Below are positions 25,911 through 34,599 of a DNA stretch of 64,000 nucleotides, piece after piece. Every line of letters starts with the position of its first letter. The stretch's first letter is position 1. The notes beneath the pieces are model-generated. The model did not search any database, was not told where the DNA came from, and worked only from the letters and a program-made list of their open reading frames with translations. Location of the stretch: NCBI GenBank assembly GCA_963791545.1, contig CAWBSR010000003.1, positions 1 through 64,000 of the forward strand, given 5' to 3'. This DNA comes from JALYXV01 sp963791545 (GTDB taxonomy: Bacteria; Actinomycetota; Acidimicrobiia; Acidimicrobiales; Palsa-688). The position numbers were made by a program, and so were the translations under genes.

Positions 25911-25996
25911 GGAGGGATGCGAGAGCGGCCGAATCGGACGGTCTCGAAAACCGTTGTGGGCAATGCCCACCGTGGGTTCAAATCCCACTCCCTCCG
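25911..25996 (+). tRNA. tRNA-Ser (anticodon CGA)
   Basis: The 86-nt class II tRNA has acceptor GGAGGGA with TCCCTCC, anticodon loop CTCGAAA giving CGA, a long variable arm (GTGGGCAATGCCCAC) and T-arm GTGGGTTCAAATCCCAC. Discriminator G; CCA not encoded. It reads UCG codons and is followed at once by a strong terminator. Confidence 0.97.
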
Positions 25997-25999
25997 CAG

Positions 26000-26032
26000 G
26001 CCAGAGGCCCTCTCGGGGGCCTCTGGCTTTTT
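26000..26032 (+). terminator. Rho-independent terminator after tRNA-Ser
   Basis: A perfect 11-bp stem, GCCAGAGGCCC (26000-26010) with GGGCCTCTGGC (26017-26027), has a 6-nt loop and is followed by TTTTT. This is a textbook intrinsic terminator for the tadA/tRNA-Ser transcript. Confidence 0.93.
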
Positions 26033-26182
26033 CGATCGGTTGTGGCGGCCCCGGCGACGGCGGTGCCGAGATCGGGTGGGGCGGGCGGGCGAGGACCCCA
26101 TGACTCCTCGATTCCTCGAGTCGGCCGACGGCACCTTTCGTGCGCCGCGGCTACCAGGCCGCGGGGCCGCTCCGCGATCCAG

Positions 26183-26500
26183 CTAGTGGAGAAGGCGGAC
26201 CACGGCAGTGGCCGCGGCCGCCGAGGCCACCACGGCCAGGAACGGGGCTCGCAGCAGGTGGGCGCCCACCGCCACCGAAAGGCCGGCCGCCCGGGCGTCG
26301 ATCACTACGAGGCGGCCGGCGGAGAAGGTCTGGGTGATGACGAGGGTGGCGAGGAGGGCGACTGGCAGCAGGGCCGCGATGCGCACCACGTGGCGGTCGT
26401 CGAGTATTCGCCCGGGTACCGAGAGCCCGGCCAGCTTCAGCAGATAGCACGCCAGAGAGGCACCGAGGACCGCAGCCCACACGGTCACCCTTTTCGCCAC
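26183..26500 (-). CDS. azlD: AzlD-family small membrane subunit
   Basis: The 105-residue protein has four hydrophobic helices with no soluble domain, in the AzlD family, whose members pair with AzlC to export branched-chain amino acids or analogues. Typical segments are VWAAVLGASLACYLLKLAGL and ALLPVALLATLVITQTF. GTG 26500 overlaps the azlC end by 16 bp and has GGAGGG just upstream, so the two are coupled. Confidence 0.85.
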   Translation of the reverse strand: MAKRVTVWAAVLGASLACYLLKLAGLSVPGRILDDRHVVRIAALLPVALLATLVITQTFSAGRLVVIDARAAGLSVAVGAHLLRAPFLAVVASAAAATAVVRLLH

Positions 26501-27168
26501 CCCTCCATCGACAGGCCGGCGGCAATGGTCACCAGCGCGGCCAGGAGGACTGGGACACCTGCAGGGACCCACGGCACCGACAACAGGGCGATCGAGGCCG
26601 CCGCCACGGCTACCGCCCAGGTCGAGCGCCCTTTCATGCGGGGGGCGAGGAGGGCCACGAAGGCGGCCGGTGCGGCGGCATCGAGGCCGAGGGTCTTGGG
26701 ATCAGGGATGGCCCGGGTGGCCAGGGCCCCGATGACGGTTCCCAGATTCCAGAGGGCGAAGACCGCCAGGCCGGTGGCCCCGAAGGCGAGCCGGGCGCCC
26801 TCGTCGGTGTCCGCCGCCACCGCCATGGCGGTGGTCTCGTCGATCACAAAATGGGCAGCCAGGGCGCGGTGGTGGTGAGGACCGGTGAGGAACTTCGCTA
26901 ATCGCAAGCCGTAGAAGGCGTTGCGGGTACCGAGGAGAACCGCGGTGGCCGCCCCCGCCAACGGGCTGCCACCGCCGCCGATGACCGCCACCATGGCGAA
27001 CTGCGACGCCCCCGTGAACATGAGCAGCGACAAGGCCGTCGTTTGCCACAGCGAAAGGCCCGAGGCCGTGGAGATGGCGCCGAACGACACGGCGTAGGCG
27101 CCGGTGGCGATTCCGATGCCCATCGCGTCGCGGATGGTGGTCCGGCGGGTCTGATCGTCGCGGGGCAC
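26485..27168 (-). CDS. azlC: AzlC-family permease (branched-chain amino acid export)
   Basis: This 227-residue membrane protein has the AzlC hallmarks: RDAMGIGIATGAYAVSFGA near the N-terminus, LSLLMFTGASQFAMVAVIGGGG, and GTRNAFYGLRLA with HFVIDETTAMA. It probably forms an exporter with the following azlD. GTG 27168 places the start about 15 residues before the first conserved block; a much longer open frame upstream is non-coding by composition and would overlap the divergent sigma-factor gene. Confidence 0.88.
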   Translation of the reverse strand: MPRDDQTRRTTIRDAMGIGIATGAYAVSFGAISTASGLSLWQTTALSLLMFTGASQFAMVAVIGGGGSPLAGAATAVLLGTRNAFYGLRLAKFLTGPHHHRALAAHFVIDETTAMAVAADTDEGARLAFGATGLAVFALWNLGTVIGALATRAIPDPKTLGLDAAAPAAFVALLAPRMKGRSTWAVAVAAASIALLSVPWVPAGVPVLLAALVTIAAGLSMEGWRKG

Positions 27169-27255
27169 CGCCGCGACGGTATGGGCCCGCCGCCGGTTTC
27201 TCGGCGAATTTCCGGCAGGCTGTCGCGGTTCCAGGGCACTCGACCGTTTTAGGGA

Positions 27256-27756
27256 GTGATGGCACGGGACGATCGCGACGAGAGTTTTGAGGCCGTCTAC
27301 CGGGAGCTGTTCACCCGGGCGGCCAAAGTGGCGTACCGGCTGCTCGGGGACGCCTCGGCGGCGGAGGATGTCGCCGCCGAGGCGCTGGCCCGGGCCTACG
27401 CCCACTGGCCCCGCATCCAGTCGCTCCCCTACCGCGACGGATGGGTGCTGCGGGTCGCCTCCAACCTGGCCATCGACGCCAGCCGCCGCCGAGTGCCGGC
27501 GCTCGCGGTTCGAGATCCGCTGGACGCCACCGAGGCGGCCACCTTGCGGCTGGCGCTGGTGGGGGCGCTGGTGTCCCTGCCGCGGCGGCAGCGCCAGGCG
27601 GTGGTCTTGCGCTACCTGAGCGGGCTGCGAGAGGACGAGGTGGCAGTGGTGCTCGGAATTTCCGCGGGCACTGCCAGCACCCACCTGCGCCGAGGCCTGG
27701 ACGGCATGCGCCACCGGCTGGGTGATGACTTCCGAGAGGATGCACTGGTCACATGA
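27256..27756 (+). CDS. ECF-type RNA polymerase sigma factor
   Basis: The 166-residue protein has sigma region 2 (FEAVYRELFTRAAKVAYRLLGD and DVAAEALARAYAHWPRI, with NLAIDASRRR for -10 contact) and region 4 (LPRRQRQAVVLRYLSGL then ISAGTASTHLRRGLDGM). Such factors answer envelope or external signals. Start is GTG 27256 or ATG 27259. The stop overlaps the next gene (ATGA), whose product is a single-pass membrane protein, the position usually held by an anti-sigma factor. Confidence 0.9.
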   Translation: MMARDDRDESFEAVYRELFTRAAKVAYRLLGDASAAEDVAAEALARAYAHWPRIQSLPYRDGWVLRVASNLAIDASRRRVPALAVRDPLDATEAATLRLALVGALVSLPRRQRQAVVLRYLSGLREDEVAVVLGISAGTASTHLRRGLDGMRHRLGDDFREDALVT

Positions 27757-28550
27757 GCACTCCCGAACCGATTTGGAATCCCGACGCCCACCTGGAGCAG
27801 GTGTACCAGCGGGGCCGGAAACTGCGGAACCGGCGCCGTTGGGGCGCCGTGGCCGGAGGGACGGTCGCCGCCCTGGCATTGGTGGCCTCCGTGGCGGGCC
27901 TGGTGGGCGGAGGCGGGTCGCAGGGCCGGCGGGTCGCCACCGCGGGCACAGGGACGAGTCCCGGGACCGGGGCCACCGCAGGCCCCAGCACCTCGGTGGG
28001 ACCGCTGGGGGCGGGGACGAGCGGGAGCGGTGCGCCGACGACCGTCGCCGGGTCCACCGGGACCACCGCGGGCCCAGCCATTGGTGCTACCGGCACCCCG
28101 GCACTAGCGCCGAGCACCACCGTGAAGCACCGGGTCACAACCACCATCCCGGCGACCACCGTCGCCGCCCCGACGACGACGGGAGGGCCGGCCGGGGACT
28201 GCGCCCCGGCCGCCTTGGGCTACCGCACCTCGACCAACCAGGCCGCCTATCAGATCGGCGATGAGGTGGACCTCAGCCTGGTGGTCACCAATAAGTCGGG
28301 CCACACCTGCAACGGCCCGTCCAACGCCGGGATCGGCGCCAAGGCCACGATCACCGGTCCCGCGGGCACCCTGACCACCAACGGGCCGGCCATTTCCTGC
28401 ACCGCCACCTGCCAGCCGCCCGTGCTGGCCCCGGGCGGGTCCACCTCGTACAGCGCCGGCTACTGGATCGCCACCGCGTCGGGGAACTACACCGCCGCCG
28501 CCAGCCGCCTCGGCGCCAGCGGGGCGGCGACGACCTTCAGGGTCGCGTGA
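27753..28550 (+). CDS. Single-pass membrane protein coupled to sigma factor
   Basis: The 265-residue protein has a short cytoplasmic N-terminus (about 32 residues, basic, NPDAHLEQVYQRGRKLRNRRR), one transmembrane helix, a Thr/Gly/Ala-rich linker of about 100 residues and an extracytoplasmic beta-sandwich of about 110 residues with four Cys (GDCAP, HTCNGP, ISCTATCQ) and LSLVVTNKSGHTC. The outer domain resembles DUF4232/BsuPI-like sandwiches by pattern. Coupling to the sigma gene suggests a sensor or anti-sigma role, but the cytoplasmic part lacks the usual zinc HxxxCxxC motif. Overlaps the MerR gene end by 14 bp. Confidence 0.75.
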   Translation: MSTPEPIWNPDAHLEQVYQRGRKLRNRRRWGAVAGGTVAALALVASVAGLVGGGGSQGRRVATAGTGTSPGTGATAGPSTSVGPLGAGTSGSGAPTTVAGSTGTTAGPAIGATGTPALAPSTTVKHRVTTTIPATTVAAPTTTGGPAGDCAPAALGYRTSTNQAAYQIGDEVDLSLVVTNKSGHTCNGPSNAGIGAKATITGPAGTLTTNGPAISCTATCQPPVLAPGGSTSYSAGYWIATASGNYTAAASRLGASGAATTFRVA

Positions 28551-29103
28551 CCGCGGCGACGGGCCGCCTCGCCGCCGGCTCGGGTTGGTCGAGGCCCAGT
28601 TCGATGGCCACGGTGGCGTAGTAAGCGGCCTTGGTCTCGAGCTCGGAGAGGAAGCCGTCGAGCACGGCCCGTTTGGCCCGGACCTGTTCCCGCATGCGGG
28701 CGTTGATGGCGATGGCCTCGGCCAGGATCTCCCGGCGGCGCTCGTCTGAGGTTCCCCGCTGGGCCTCGGCCCGCAGCTCGGCCAGGCGGTCCTCGGAGTG
28801 GAGGATCTCCCGGATGCGTTCCAGGTCGAAGCCCATCACGCTGCGCAACTCGATGATGCGCCGCAGCCGGGCCGCGTCGGCATCGGTGTAGCGCCGGCTG
28901 CCGCCCGGGCTCTGGCCGGGGTCGAGCAGCCCCAACTCCTGGTAGTAGCGCAGGGTGCGAGTGGTGACCCCGGCCTGCTGTGCCACCTCGCCGATCCGGC
29001 GCCGTTTGGCCGCGCCGTCATCGAGGCCAGGCGTAGCCGACGCCCGAGCCGGGGGCGGGGCCGGGACCGTGGGCGGGGCGGCCGCGGCGGCTCGGCCGGT
29101 CAT
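28537..29103 (-). CDS. MerR-family transcriptional regulator
   Basis: The 188-residue regulator has a flexible Ala/Pro-rich N-terminus of about 30 residues, then a MerR HTH and wing (RIGEVAQQAGVTTRTLRYYQELGLLDPG, region about 35-62), LRRIIELRSVMGFDLERIREIL and a long dimerisation helix. No Cys metal ligands follow, so it is not a metal sensor of the classic kind; a hydrophobic drug may be the signal. ATG 29103 overlaps the stop of the MFS gene (ATGA). It probably binds the 16-bp palindrome upstream of that operon. Confidence 0.9.
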   Translation of the reverse strand: MTGRAAAAAPPTVPAPPPARASATPGLDDGAAKRRRIGEVAQQAGVTTRTLRYYQELGLLDPGQSPGGSRRYTDADAARLRRIIELRSVMGFDLERIREILHSEDRLAELRAEAQRGTSDERRREILAEAIAINARMREQVRAKRAVLDGFLSELETKAAYYATVAIELGLDQPEPAARRPVAAVTRP

Positions 29104-30941
29104 GCGGGTACCCACTGTTCGGGATCGGGCGCCTGGTTGGGGGCGCCGCCGTCGGCCGCCCCGACCGCCGCGCCGAAGGGCCCGACCGGCTGTGACCCGC
29201 CCTCGCCACTGTCGCCGTGGCCGGAGGGGTCGGAGGAGGCGCCCTCGTCATGGACGTACTTGCCGCCTCGCATCCACGACGCCCAGGCCGCGATCAGCAT
29301 CATGACCATGGATGCCGTCAACGTGATCCGCAGGCCCTTCATGAACGGTCCCGAGATCAGGTTGGGGAAGAACCTCTTGCCCGTGATGACCGCCCATTGG
29401 GCCGCGGTCACATGGGCCGCCGACGCGCTCCCGAGCAGCTTCTCCATGGGGTTGTAGCCCAGGAAGGCGCTGAACAGGCTGCCGACCGGTGGCAGCTTGG
29501 CCACCCGGGCCGCGGTGGCCGGGGACACCCCGTTGGCCTGCAGCCCCGCCGACATGGTGTGGGGCAGCGAGTGCGCCAGGCCGAGGACCATGAGGGAGAA
29601 GAACAGGCCGATCGACAGCACCATGCCGGAGTTCATGAATGTGGCTCGCATGCCGGAGCCGGCGCCGCGCTGGCGGGCCGGGAGGCTGTTCATGATCCCG
29701 GTGGTGTTGGGGGCGGCGAACAACCCCATGCCAATCCCGTTGAGCAGCAACAGCGACCCGAACACCGGGAAGCTGAAGTTGGCGGGGAGGAACGAGAGCA
29801 GCAGGAACGAGATCGCGGCCACCAGCATCCCGCCGGTGGCAAACGGCCGGGCGCCGTACTTGTCGGACAGGTAGCCCGACAGCGGACCCGCCACGAGGAA
29901 ACCGGCGGTCAGCGGCAGCATGTAGATGCCGGCCCAGAGTGGGGTCCGTTCGAAGCTGTAGCCGTGCAGCGGCAGCCAGATGCCCTGCAGCCAGATGATC
30001 AGCATGAACTGCAGGCCGCCCCGGCCGATCGACGACAGGAGGCTGGCGGCGTTGCCGGTCCAAAAAGCGCGGATCTTGAACAGGTCGAGGTGGAACATGG
30101 GATCGGGGACCTTGGTTTCGATCCAGCCGAATAGCAGCAGGACCGCCACGCCGCCGAGTAGCTCGAAGAGGACCCAGGGACCGGTCCAGCCCATGTTGTG
30201 GTGGCCATGGGGCAAGAGCCCGTAGGTGAGGCCGATCAGGATCATGACCAGGCCCACGGCAAAGGTGAGGTTGCCCCACCAGTCGATGTGGGCCTTGGTG
30301 GTGACCCCGGTTTCCCGCAGCTTGAGGTAGGCCCAGATGGTCCCGAACGCCCCGATGGGTACGTTGATCCAGAACACCGCCCGCCAGTCGATGGCGGCCA
30401 GGATGCCGCCCGCCACCAGGCCGATGAACGACCCCGCGATGGCGGCGACCATGTTGATGCCCATGGCCATGCCCCGCTCCTCGACCGGGAAGGCATCGGT
30501 GAGGATGGCGGTGGAGTTGGCCATCAGCAAGGCGCCCCCGACGCCCTGCACCACCCGCCAGCCGATCAGCCAGAGGGCGCCGGCCGATTGTTTCCAGGGG
30601 CACAACGACAGCGCCAGGGAGGCGAAGCTGAACACTGCGAAGCCGGCGTTGTACATGCGGACCCGGCCGAGGATGTCGCCGAGGCGGCCGAAGGTGACCA
30701 CCAGCACGGCGGTGACCACCAGGTAGCCCATCAGCATCCACAGCAGGTAGCTGATGTTGGACGGCTGCAGCGGGTCGAGGCTGATGCCGTTGAAGATGGC
30801 GGGCAGAGAAATGAGGACGATGGAGGCGTCGAGAGCCGCCATGAAGATCCCGAGGGTGGTGTTGGACAGCGCCGTCCACTTGTAGCGGTCGGGGCGCCGA
30901 TGCGCCCCCGCTGTCGCGCCTCGGTCGGTTTCAGCCTTCAC
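29100..30941 (-). CDS. MFS drug-efflux transporter, DHA2 (14-TM) family
   Basis: The 613-residue protein has the 14-helix DHA2 plan of EmrB/QacA: LDASIVLISLPAI in helix 1, GRLGDILGRVRMYNAG in the loop 2-3 motif A, and WRVVQGVGGALLMANSTAIL in helix 4. The large loop before the last helix (about residues 455-545) is unusual, and the C-terminus is a Gly/Ser/Pro-rich cytosolic tail. It likely exports hydrophobic compounds by proton antiport. It heads an operon with the MerR regulator. Confidence 0.92.
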   Translation of the reverse strand: MKAETDRGATAGAHRRPDRYKWTALSNTTLGIFMAALDASIVLISLPAIFNGISLDPLQPSNISYLLWMLMGYLVVTAVLVVTFGRLGDILGRVRMYNAGFAVFSFASLALSLCPWKQSAGALWLIGWRVVQGVGGALLMANSTAILTDAFPVEERGMAMGINMVAAIAGSFIGLVAGGILAAIDWRAVFWINVPIGAFGTIWAYLKLRETGVTTKAHIDWWGNLTFAVGLVMILIGLTYGLLPHGHHNMGWTGPWVLFELLGGVAVLLLFGWIETKVPDPMFHLDLFKIRAFWTGNAASLLSSIGRGGLQFMLIIWLQGIWLPLHGYSFERTPLWAGIYMLPLTAGFLVAGPLSGYLSDKYGARPFATGGMLVAAISFLLLSFLPANFSFPVFGSLLLLNGIGMGLFAAPNTTGIMNSLPARQRGAGSGMRATFMNSGMVLSIGLFFSLMVLGLAHSLPHTMSAGLQANGVSPATAARVAKLPPVGSLFSAFLGYNPMEKLLGSASAAHVTAAQWAVITGKRFFPNLISGPFMKGLRITLTASMVMMLIAAWASWMRGGKYVHDEGASSDPSGHGDSGEGGSQPVGPFGAAVGAADGGAPNQAPDPEQWVPA

Positions 30942-30983
30942 GTGACCTCCTTCTACGGCCGGCGGCCAGCTTATCGATCTACC

Positions 30984-30999
30984 TTGACGTTAACGTCAA
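30984..30999. promoter_or_regulatory. Perfect 16-bp palindromic operator
   Basis: TTGACGTTAACGTCAA is a perfect dyad in the 108-bp gap between the MFS-merR operon and the Clp-N gene. Its first half doubles as a -35 (TTGACG) for the minus-strand operon, with a possible -10 (GATAAG) 18 nt on. The ACGT-N2-ACGT core resembles sites of several MerR-family regulators such as LiuR. Autoregulation by the nearby MerR protein is inferred. Confidence 0.65.
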
Positions 31000-31049
31000 C
31001 TTTTCTCGGCCGTGAACGCGGGGCGGCGCGGCACTACGCTGGGCTGGTC

Positions 31050-31838
31050 ATGTTCGAGCGATTCGCCGACGAGGCCCGACGAGCGACCGCCCTCGCTTCT
31101 GCCGAGGCCCGGGAGCTGGGGCACGACTTCATCGGCACCGAGCACTTGCTGCTGGGCCTGCTGGCGGCGGCGGAGGGAATGGCGTTCTCGGTCCTCACCG
31201 AGCTCGAGGTGACGGTGGAGGACGCCCGGCGCAAGGTGACCGAGCGGGTTCACGCCTATGGCAGCGGGAGCGTGGACAGCCCTCCGTTCACCCCACTGGC
31301 CAAGAAGTCGCTGGAATGGGGGCTCCGGGAAGCCCTCCAGCTGAAGGCCGATCTCATCGGGACCGAGCACCTCTTGCTGGGTCTTATTGCGGTGCCCGAC
31401 GGCGGCGGGGCCCGCATCCTCGAGGAGCTGGCCGGCAACCTCGCCAACGTCCGCCAGGCGGTGTTCGCCCGGATCGGGCAGCCCGAGCCGGCCCACGCGG
31501 ACGCGGCACTGGAGCAGACCAAGGCGCCCGTCACCTCGAAGACTTTGCGGCGCTGGGCGACCCAGGGGCTCCTCGGGCACCGTCCCCCGGCGAGCGCCGA
31601 CGCCGAGGCGAGCGAGGAGGCCGAGGAACCCGAGTCGCTCGCCGACCCAACGCCGCTGGGACCGCCGCCCCGTTGCCCCGCCTGTGATGCCTCGCTGGCG
31701 ACCGAAGCCCGCTACCAGCAGCTGGCGGTGCCCCCGGGCCGGGCATCGGGGACCGATGACGAGCTGGACCCGGGCCCGGCCATCACCGTTCGGTTCGTGT
31801 ACTGCGGCCAGTGCGGGACCGCCTTCGGCATTTCGTAG
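31050..31838 (+). CDS. Stand-alone Clp N-domain protein with C-terminal zinc ribbon
   Basis: The 262-residue protein has the two repeats of a ClpC/ClpA N-terminal domain (FERFADEARRATALASAEA and GHDFIGTEHLLLGLLA; then ALQLKADLIGTEHLLLGLIA), but no AAA+ module. Residues about 160-195 are a helical linker with a possible HTH-like piece (SKTLRRWATQGLLG). A C-terminal four-Cys zinc ribbon follows (RCPACD and YCGQCG). In the Clp system the N-domain takes adaptors and substrates, so this may be an adaptor or regulator; family members are annotated only as Clp protease N-terminal domain proteins. Confidence 0.85.
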   Translation: MFERFADEARRATALASAEARELGHDFIGTEHLLLGLLAAAEGMAFSVLTELEVTVEDARRKVTERVHAYGSGSVDSPPFTPLAKKSLEWGLREALQLKADLIGTEHLLLGLIAVPDGGGARILEELAGNLANVRQAVFARIGQPEPAHADAALEQTKAPVTSKTLRRWATQGLLGHRPPASADAEASEEAEEPESLADPTPLGPPPRCPACDASLATEARYQQLAVPPGRASGTDDELDPGPAITVRFVYCGQCGTAFGIS

Positions 31839-31901
31839 TACCCCCGGAAGGAAACCAAGGCCTCCGGCGTTGTCGTGATTACAACATTACGGAAGGCGTA
31901 A

Positions 31902-33803
31902 GTGAGCTACTACCGGTCCGGCCGCATCGATCCTGAGGAGTTGAAGAAGGCGACCATTGACCGCGCCTCGCTCCGGCGGATCGGGCGGTTCCTTTTCCCG
32001 TACCGATGGCTGCTCGGGCTGTACCTGCTGGCGATCATCGCGGCGACCGCCATTTCGGCCCTGCCGCCGCTGCTGGTCGCCAACCTGATCGACACCGCCA
32101 TCCCCCAGGCCCAGCAACACCACGGCCTGGCCCAGGTGAACATGCTGGCCGCGGGGTTGATCGCCCTGGCGCTGGCGTCGACCGGCATCAGCCTGGTCAA
32201 CCGGTGGTTCGCTTCGCGAATCGGCGAGGGCCTCATCTTCGACCTGCGCACGGCGCTGTACGACCACGTCCAGCGCATGCCGATCGCCTTCTTCACCCGG
32301 ACCCAGACGGGTTCGCTGATGAGCCGGCTCACAAGTGACGTGCTCGACGCCCAGAACGCGGTGGGGACCATCGCCAGCGTGCTGTCCGACCTCTTCACCC
32401 TGGTGACCACGCTGGCGTTGATGTGGTACCTGAACTGGCAGATCACGGCGCTGTCGCTCATCGTCCTGCCCGGTTTCCTGGCGTTGGACCGGCTGCTCTC
32501 GAAGCGGATCTCCGCCCTTTCCCGGCGGCGCATGGGACTGAATGCCCAGATGAGCACGACCATGAATGAGCGGTTCAACGTGGCCGGGGCGTTGTTGGTG
32601 AAGCTTTTCGGGCGCCCCGACGCCGAGCAGCGGGAGTTCGCCCGCCGGGCTGGCGCGGTGCGCGACACCGGCATCCAGCAGGCCCTGCTGGGCCGCATCC
32701 TCTACGCCGCCCTGGCCCTGGTCGGTGCGGTCGGCACTGCCGCGGTGTACTGGCTTGGCGCCCGCGATGTGGTCAACGGGACCCTGAAAATCGGCGTCGT
32801 CGTCGCCATGGCGGCCTATGTGACCCGCCTCTACCAGCCCCTAACCGACCTGGCCTCCACCCGGGTCGACGTGCTTACCGCCATGGTGTCCTTCGACCGG
32901 GTCTTCGAGGTCCTCGACGCCCCCCGGGTGATCGACGACAAGCCGGGCGCAGTCGCCCTGCCCCAGCCGGTGCTCGGGCGTATCGAGGTCGCCGATGTGA
33001 CCTTCCGCTACCCCGCCTCGGCCGACGTGTCCATCGCCTCGCTGGAGGCAGAAGGCTCGAAGCTGTCGCCCGAGCCGTCTGCCCAGGTGCTCAACGGCGT
33101 GTCCTTCGTGGTCCCGCCGGGCACCATGACCGCCCTGGTCGGCCCTTCCGGGGCGGGCAAGACGACCCTCTCGGCCATCTTGTCTCGGCTGTACGACGTG
33201 ACAACGGGTGCGGTGACGATCGACGGCCACGACGTGCGGGACGTGACGCTGGCCAGCCTGACCGCCGCCATCGGCGTAGTGACCCAGGACGCCCACATGT
33301 TCCACGACACCGTCGCCGCCAACCTCCGCTACGCCCGCCCCGAGGCGACCGACGACGACGTGCGGGAGGCGTGCCAACTGGCCCGCATCCACGACGTCAT
33401 TGCCGCGCTGCCGGAGGGCTACGACACCGTTGTGGGCGAGCGCGGCTACCGACTCTCGGGTGGGGAAAAACAGCGGCTGGCGATTGCCCGGGTCCTCCTG
33501 AAAGATCCGGCCATCGTGATCCTCGACGAGGCCACTGCCCATCTGGACTCGGAAACAGAGCTCCTGATCCAGCAGGCTCTGGCGGTGGCCCTGGCGGGCC
33601 GGACATCGGTGGTTATCGCCCACCGTCTCTCCACCATCGCGGCCGCCGACCAGATCCTGGTGGTCGAGGGGGGCCGCATCGTGCAGCGGGGCACCCACGA
33701 CGAGTTGATCCACGGGGGCGGGCTGTACGCGGAGTTGTACGAGACCCAGTACGCCCGGAGCGCCACCTCGCCGGGCGTTGCCGCCGCGCTCCCGGCTTCC
33801 TAG
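31902..33803 (+). CDS. ABC exporter, fused membrane and ATPase domains
   Basis: The 633-residue half-transporter has six membrane helices (residues about 35-330) with an ABC type-1 exporter fold, then an ATPase domain with Walker A GPSGAGKTT, Q-loop VTQDAHMFHDTV, signature LSGGEKQRLAIA, Walker B VILDEATAHLD and the switch His IAHRLST. It probably works as a homodimer exporting lipids, peptides or drugs; substrate unknown. An insert of about 20 residues (SIASLEAEGSKLSPEP) sits between the first ATPase strand and Walker A. GTG start with GGAAGG upstream. Confidence 0.92.
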   Translation: MSYYRSGRIDPEELKKATIDRASLRRIGRFLFPYRWLLGLYLLAIIAATAISALPPLLVANLIDTAIPQAQQHHGLAQVNMLAAGLIALALASTGISLVNRWFASRIGEGLIFDLRTALYDHVQRMPIAFFTRTQTGSLMSRLTSDVLDAQNAVGTIASVLSDLFTLVTTLALMWYLNWQITALSLIVLPGFLALDRLLSKRISALSRRRMGLNAQMSTTMNERFNVAGALLVKLFGRPDAEQREFARRAGAVRDTGIQQALLGRILYAALALVGAVGTAAVYWLGARDVVNGTLKIGVVVAMAAYVTRLYQPLTDLASTRVDVLTAMVSFDRVFEVLDAPRVIDDKPGAVALPQPVLGRIEVADVTFRYPASADVSIASLEAEGSKLSPEPSAQVLNGVSFVVPPGTMTALVGPSGAGKTTLSAILSRLYDVTTGAVTIDGHDVRDVTLASLTAAIGVVTQDAHMFHDTVAANLRYARPEATDDDVREACQLARIHDVIAALPEGYDTVVGERGYRLSGGEKQRLAIARVLLKDPAIVILDEATAHLDSETELLIQQALAVALAGRTSVVIAHRLSTIAAADQILVVEGGRIVQRGTHDELIHGGGLYAELYETQYARSATSPGVAAALPAS

Positions 33804-33876
33804 GGCGCAACCACCACCTGGCCGGTCATCGCGCTGTGGATGGCCGCCGCCGCCCGCGCGATGACTCGTCGCCGGT

Positions 33877-34599
33877 TCAGGGTTCGTGGGACCATCGGTC
33901 AATCACGTCGAGCAGCTCCGGCAACGGGCCGATAACGGCATCGGGCACCACGTCGTAGCCGGGAACCATGCCGTGGGGCCGCAACACCCCGCGCAGGCCG
34001 GCCCGCTGGGCCCCGAACACATCGTCTAAGGCCCGGTCACCCACGAACACCGCCCTTTGCGGGTCGGCGACCTCGACCGAGTCCAGGGCGGCGCGGAAGG
34101 CGCTCGGATGGGGCTTGCTGTAATCCATCTCGCTGGTGTACAGCCGGGCGTCGATGTATTGGATCAAGCCGTCACGTTCCAGGAAGTGCTCGTGAAACGC
34201 CCGCGGCCAATGGGTGTTCGAGAGCAGGCCGACCTTGAGGCCGCGCTCCTTGAGGCGGCGCAACACCGACCCCGCGGCCGGGTCGTGGCGGATGTGCGGG
34301 GTCCAGGCGTCGAGATGGCCCTGGGTGGCCTCCTCGACGACGGCGGCCGCCACATCGAGCTGCAGCACTTCCGACGCCCGGGCCAGCAGCTGGGCCAGGG
34401 TGAAACTGTGCCCGTCCTCGCGGATGGCCGCCCACGCCTCGGCCTCGACCTGGACCAGGCGATCGCGGATCTCGTCCTCCCGGGTGGGGTCGCTGCCCGC
34501 GGCCAGATGTTTGGCCGCCACCCGCCACATGTCCTCCATCTCGACATCGACATAGACCGAGAGGGTTCCCCCCCAGTCGAAGATGACCGCCTCGATCAC
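33877..34599 (-). CDS. HAD-superfamily hydrolase
   Basis: The 240-residue protein has the HAD motifs in order: VIFDWGGTLS (the usual second Asp of DxD is replaced by Gly-Gly, as in several HAD-IA members with DxGGT), LLSNTH (motif II), YSKPHPSAF (motif III Lys) and VFVGDRALDDV (motif IV). Probably a small-molecule phosphatase; substrate unknown. GTG 34599 overlaps the stop of the MBL-hydrolase gene (GTGA), so the two are co-translated. Confidence 0.88.
   Translation of the reverse strand: MIEAVIFDWGGTLSVYVDVEMEDMWRVAAKHLAAGSDPTREDEIRDRLVQVEAEAWAAIREDGHSFTLAQLLARASEVLQLDVAAAVVEEATQGHLDAWTPHIRHDPAAGSVLRRLKERGLKVGLLSNTHWPRAFHEHFLERDGLIQYIDARLYTSEMDYSKPHPSAFRAALDSVEVADPQRAVFVGDRALDDVFGAQRAGLRGVLRPHGMVPGYDVVPDAVIGPLPELLDVIDRWSHEP

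Noticed and set aside
27200..27879. Long N-terminal extension of azlC on the minus strand
   Set aside because: It overlaps the sigma-factor gene antisense and has no AzlC similarity; conserved sequence begins after GTG 27168.
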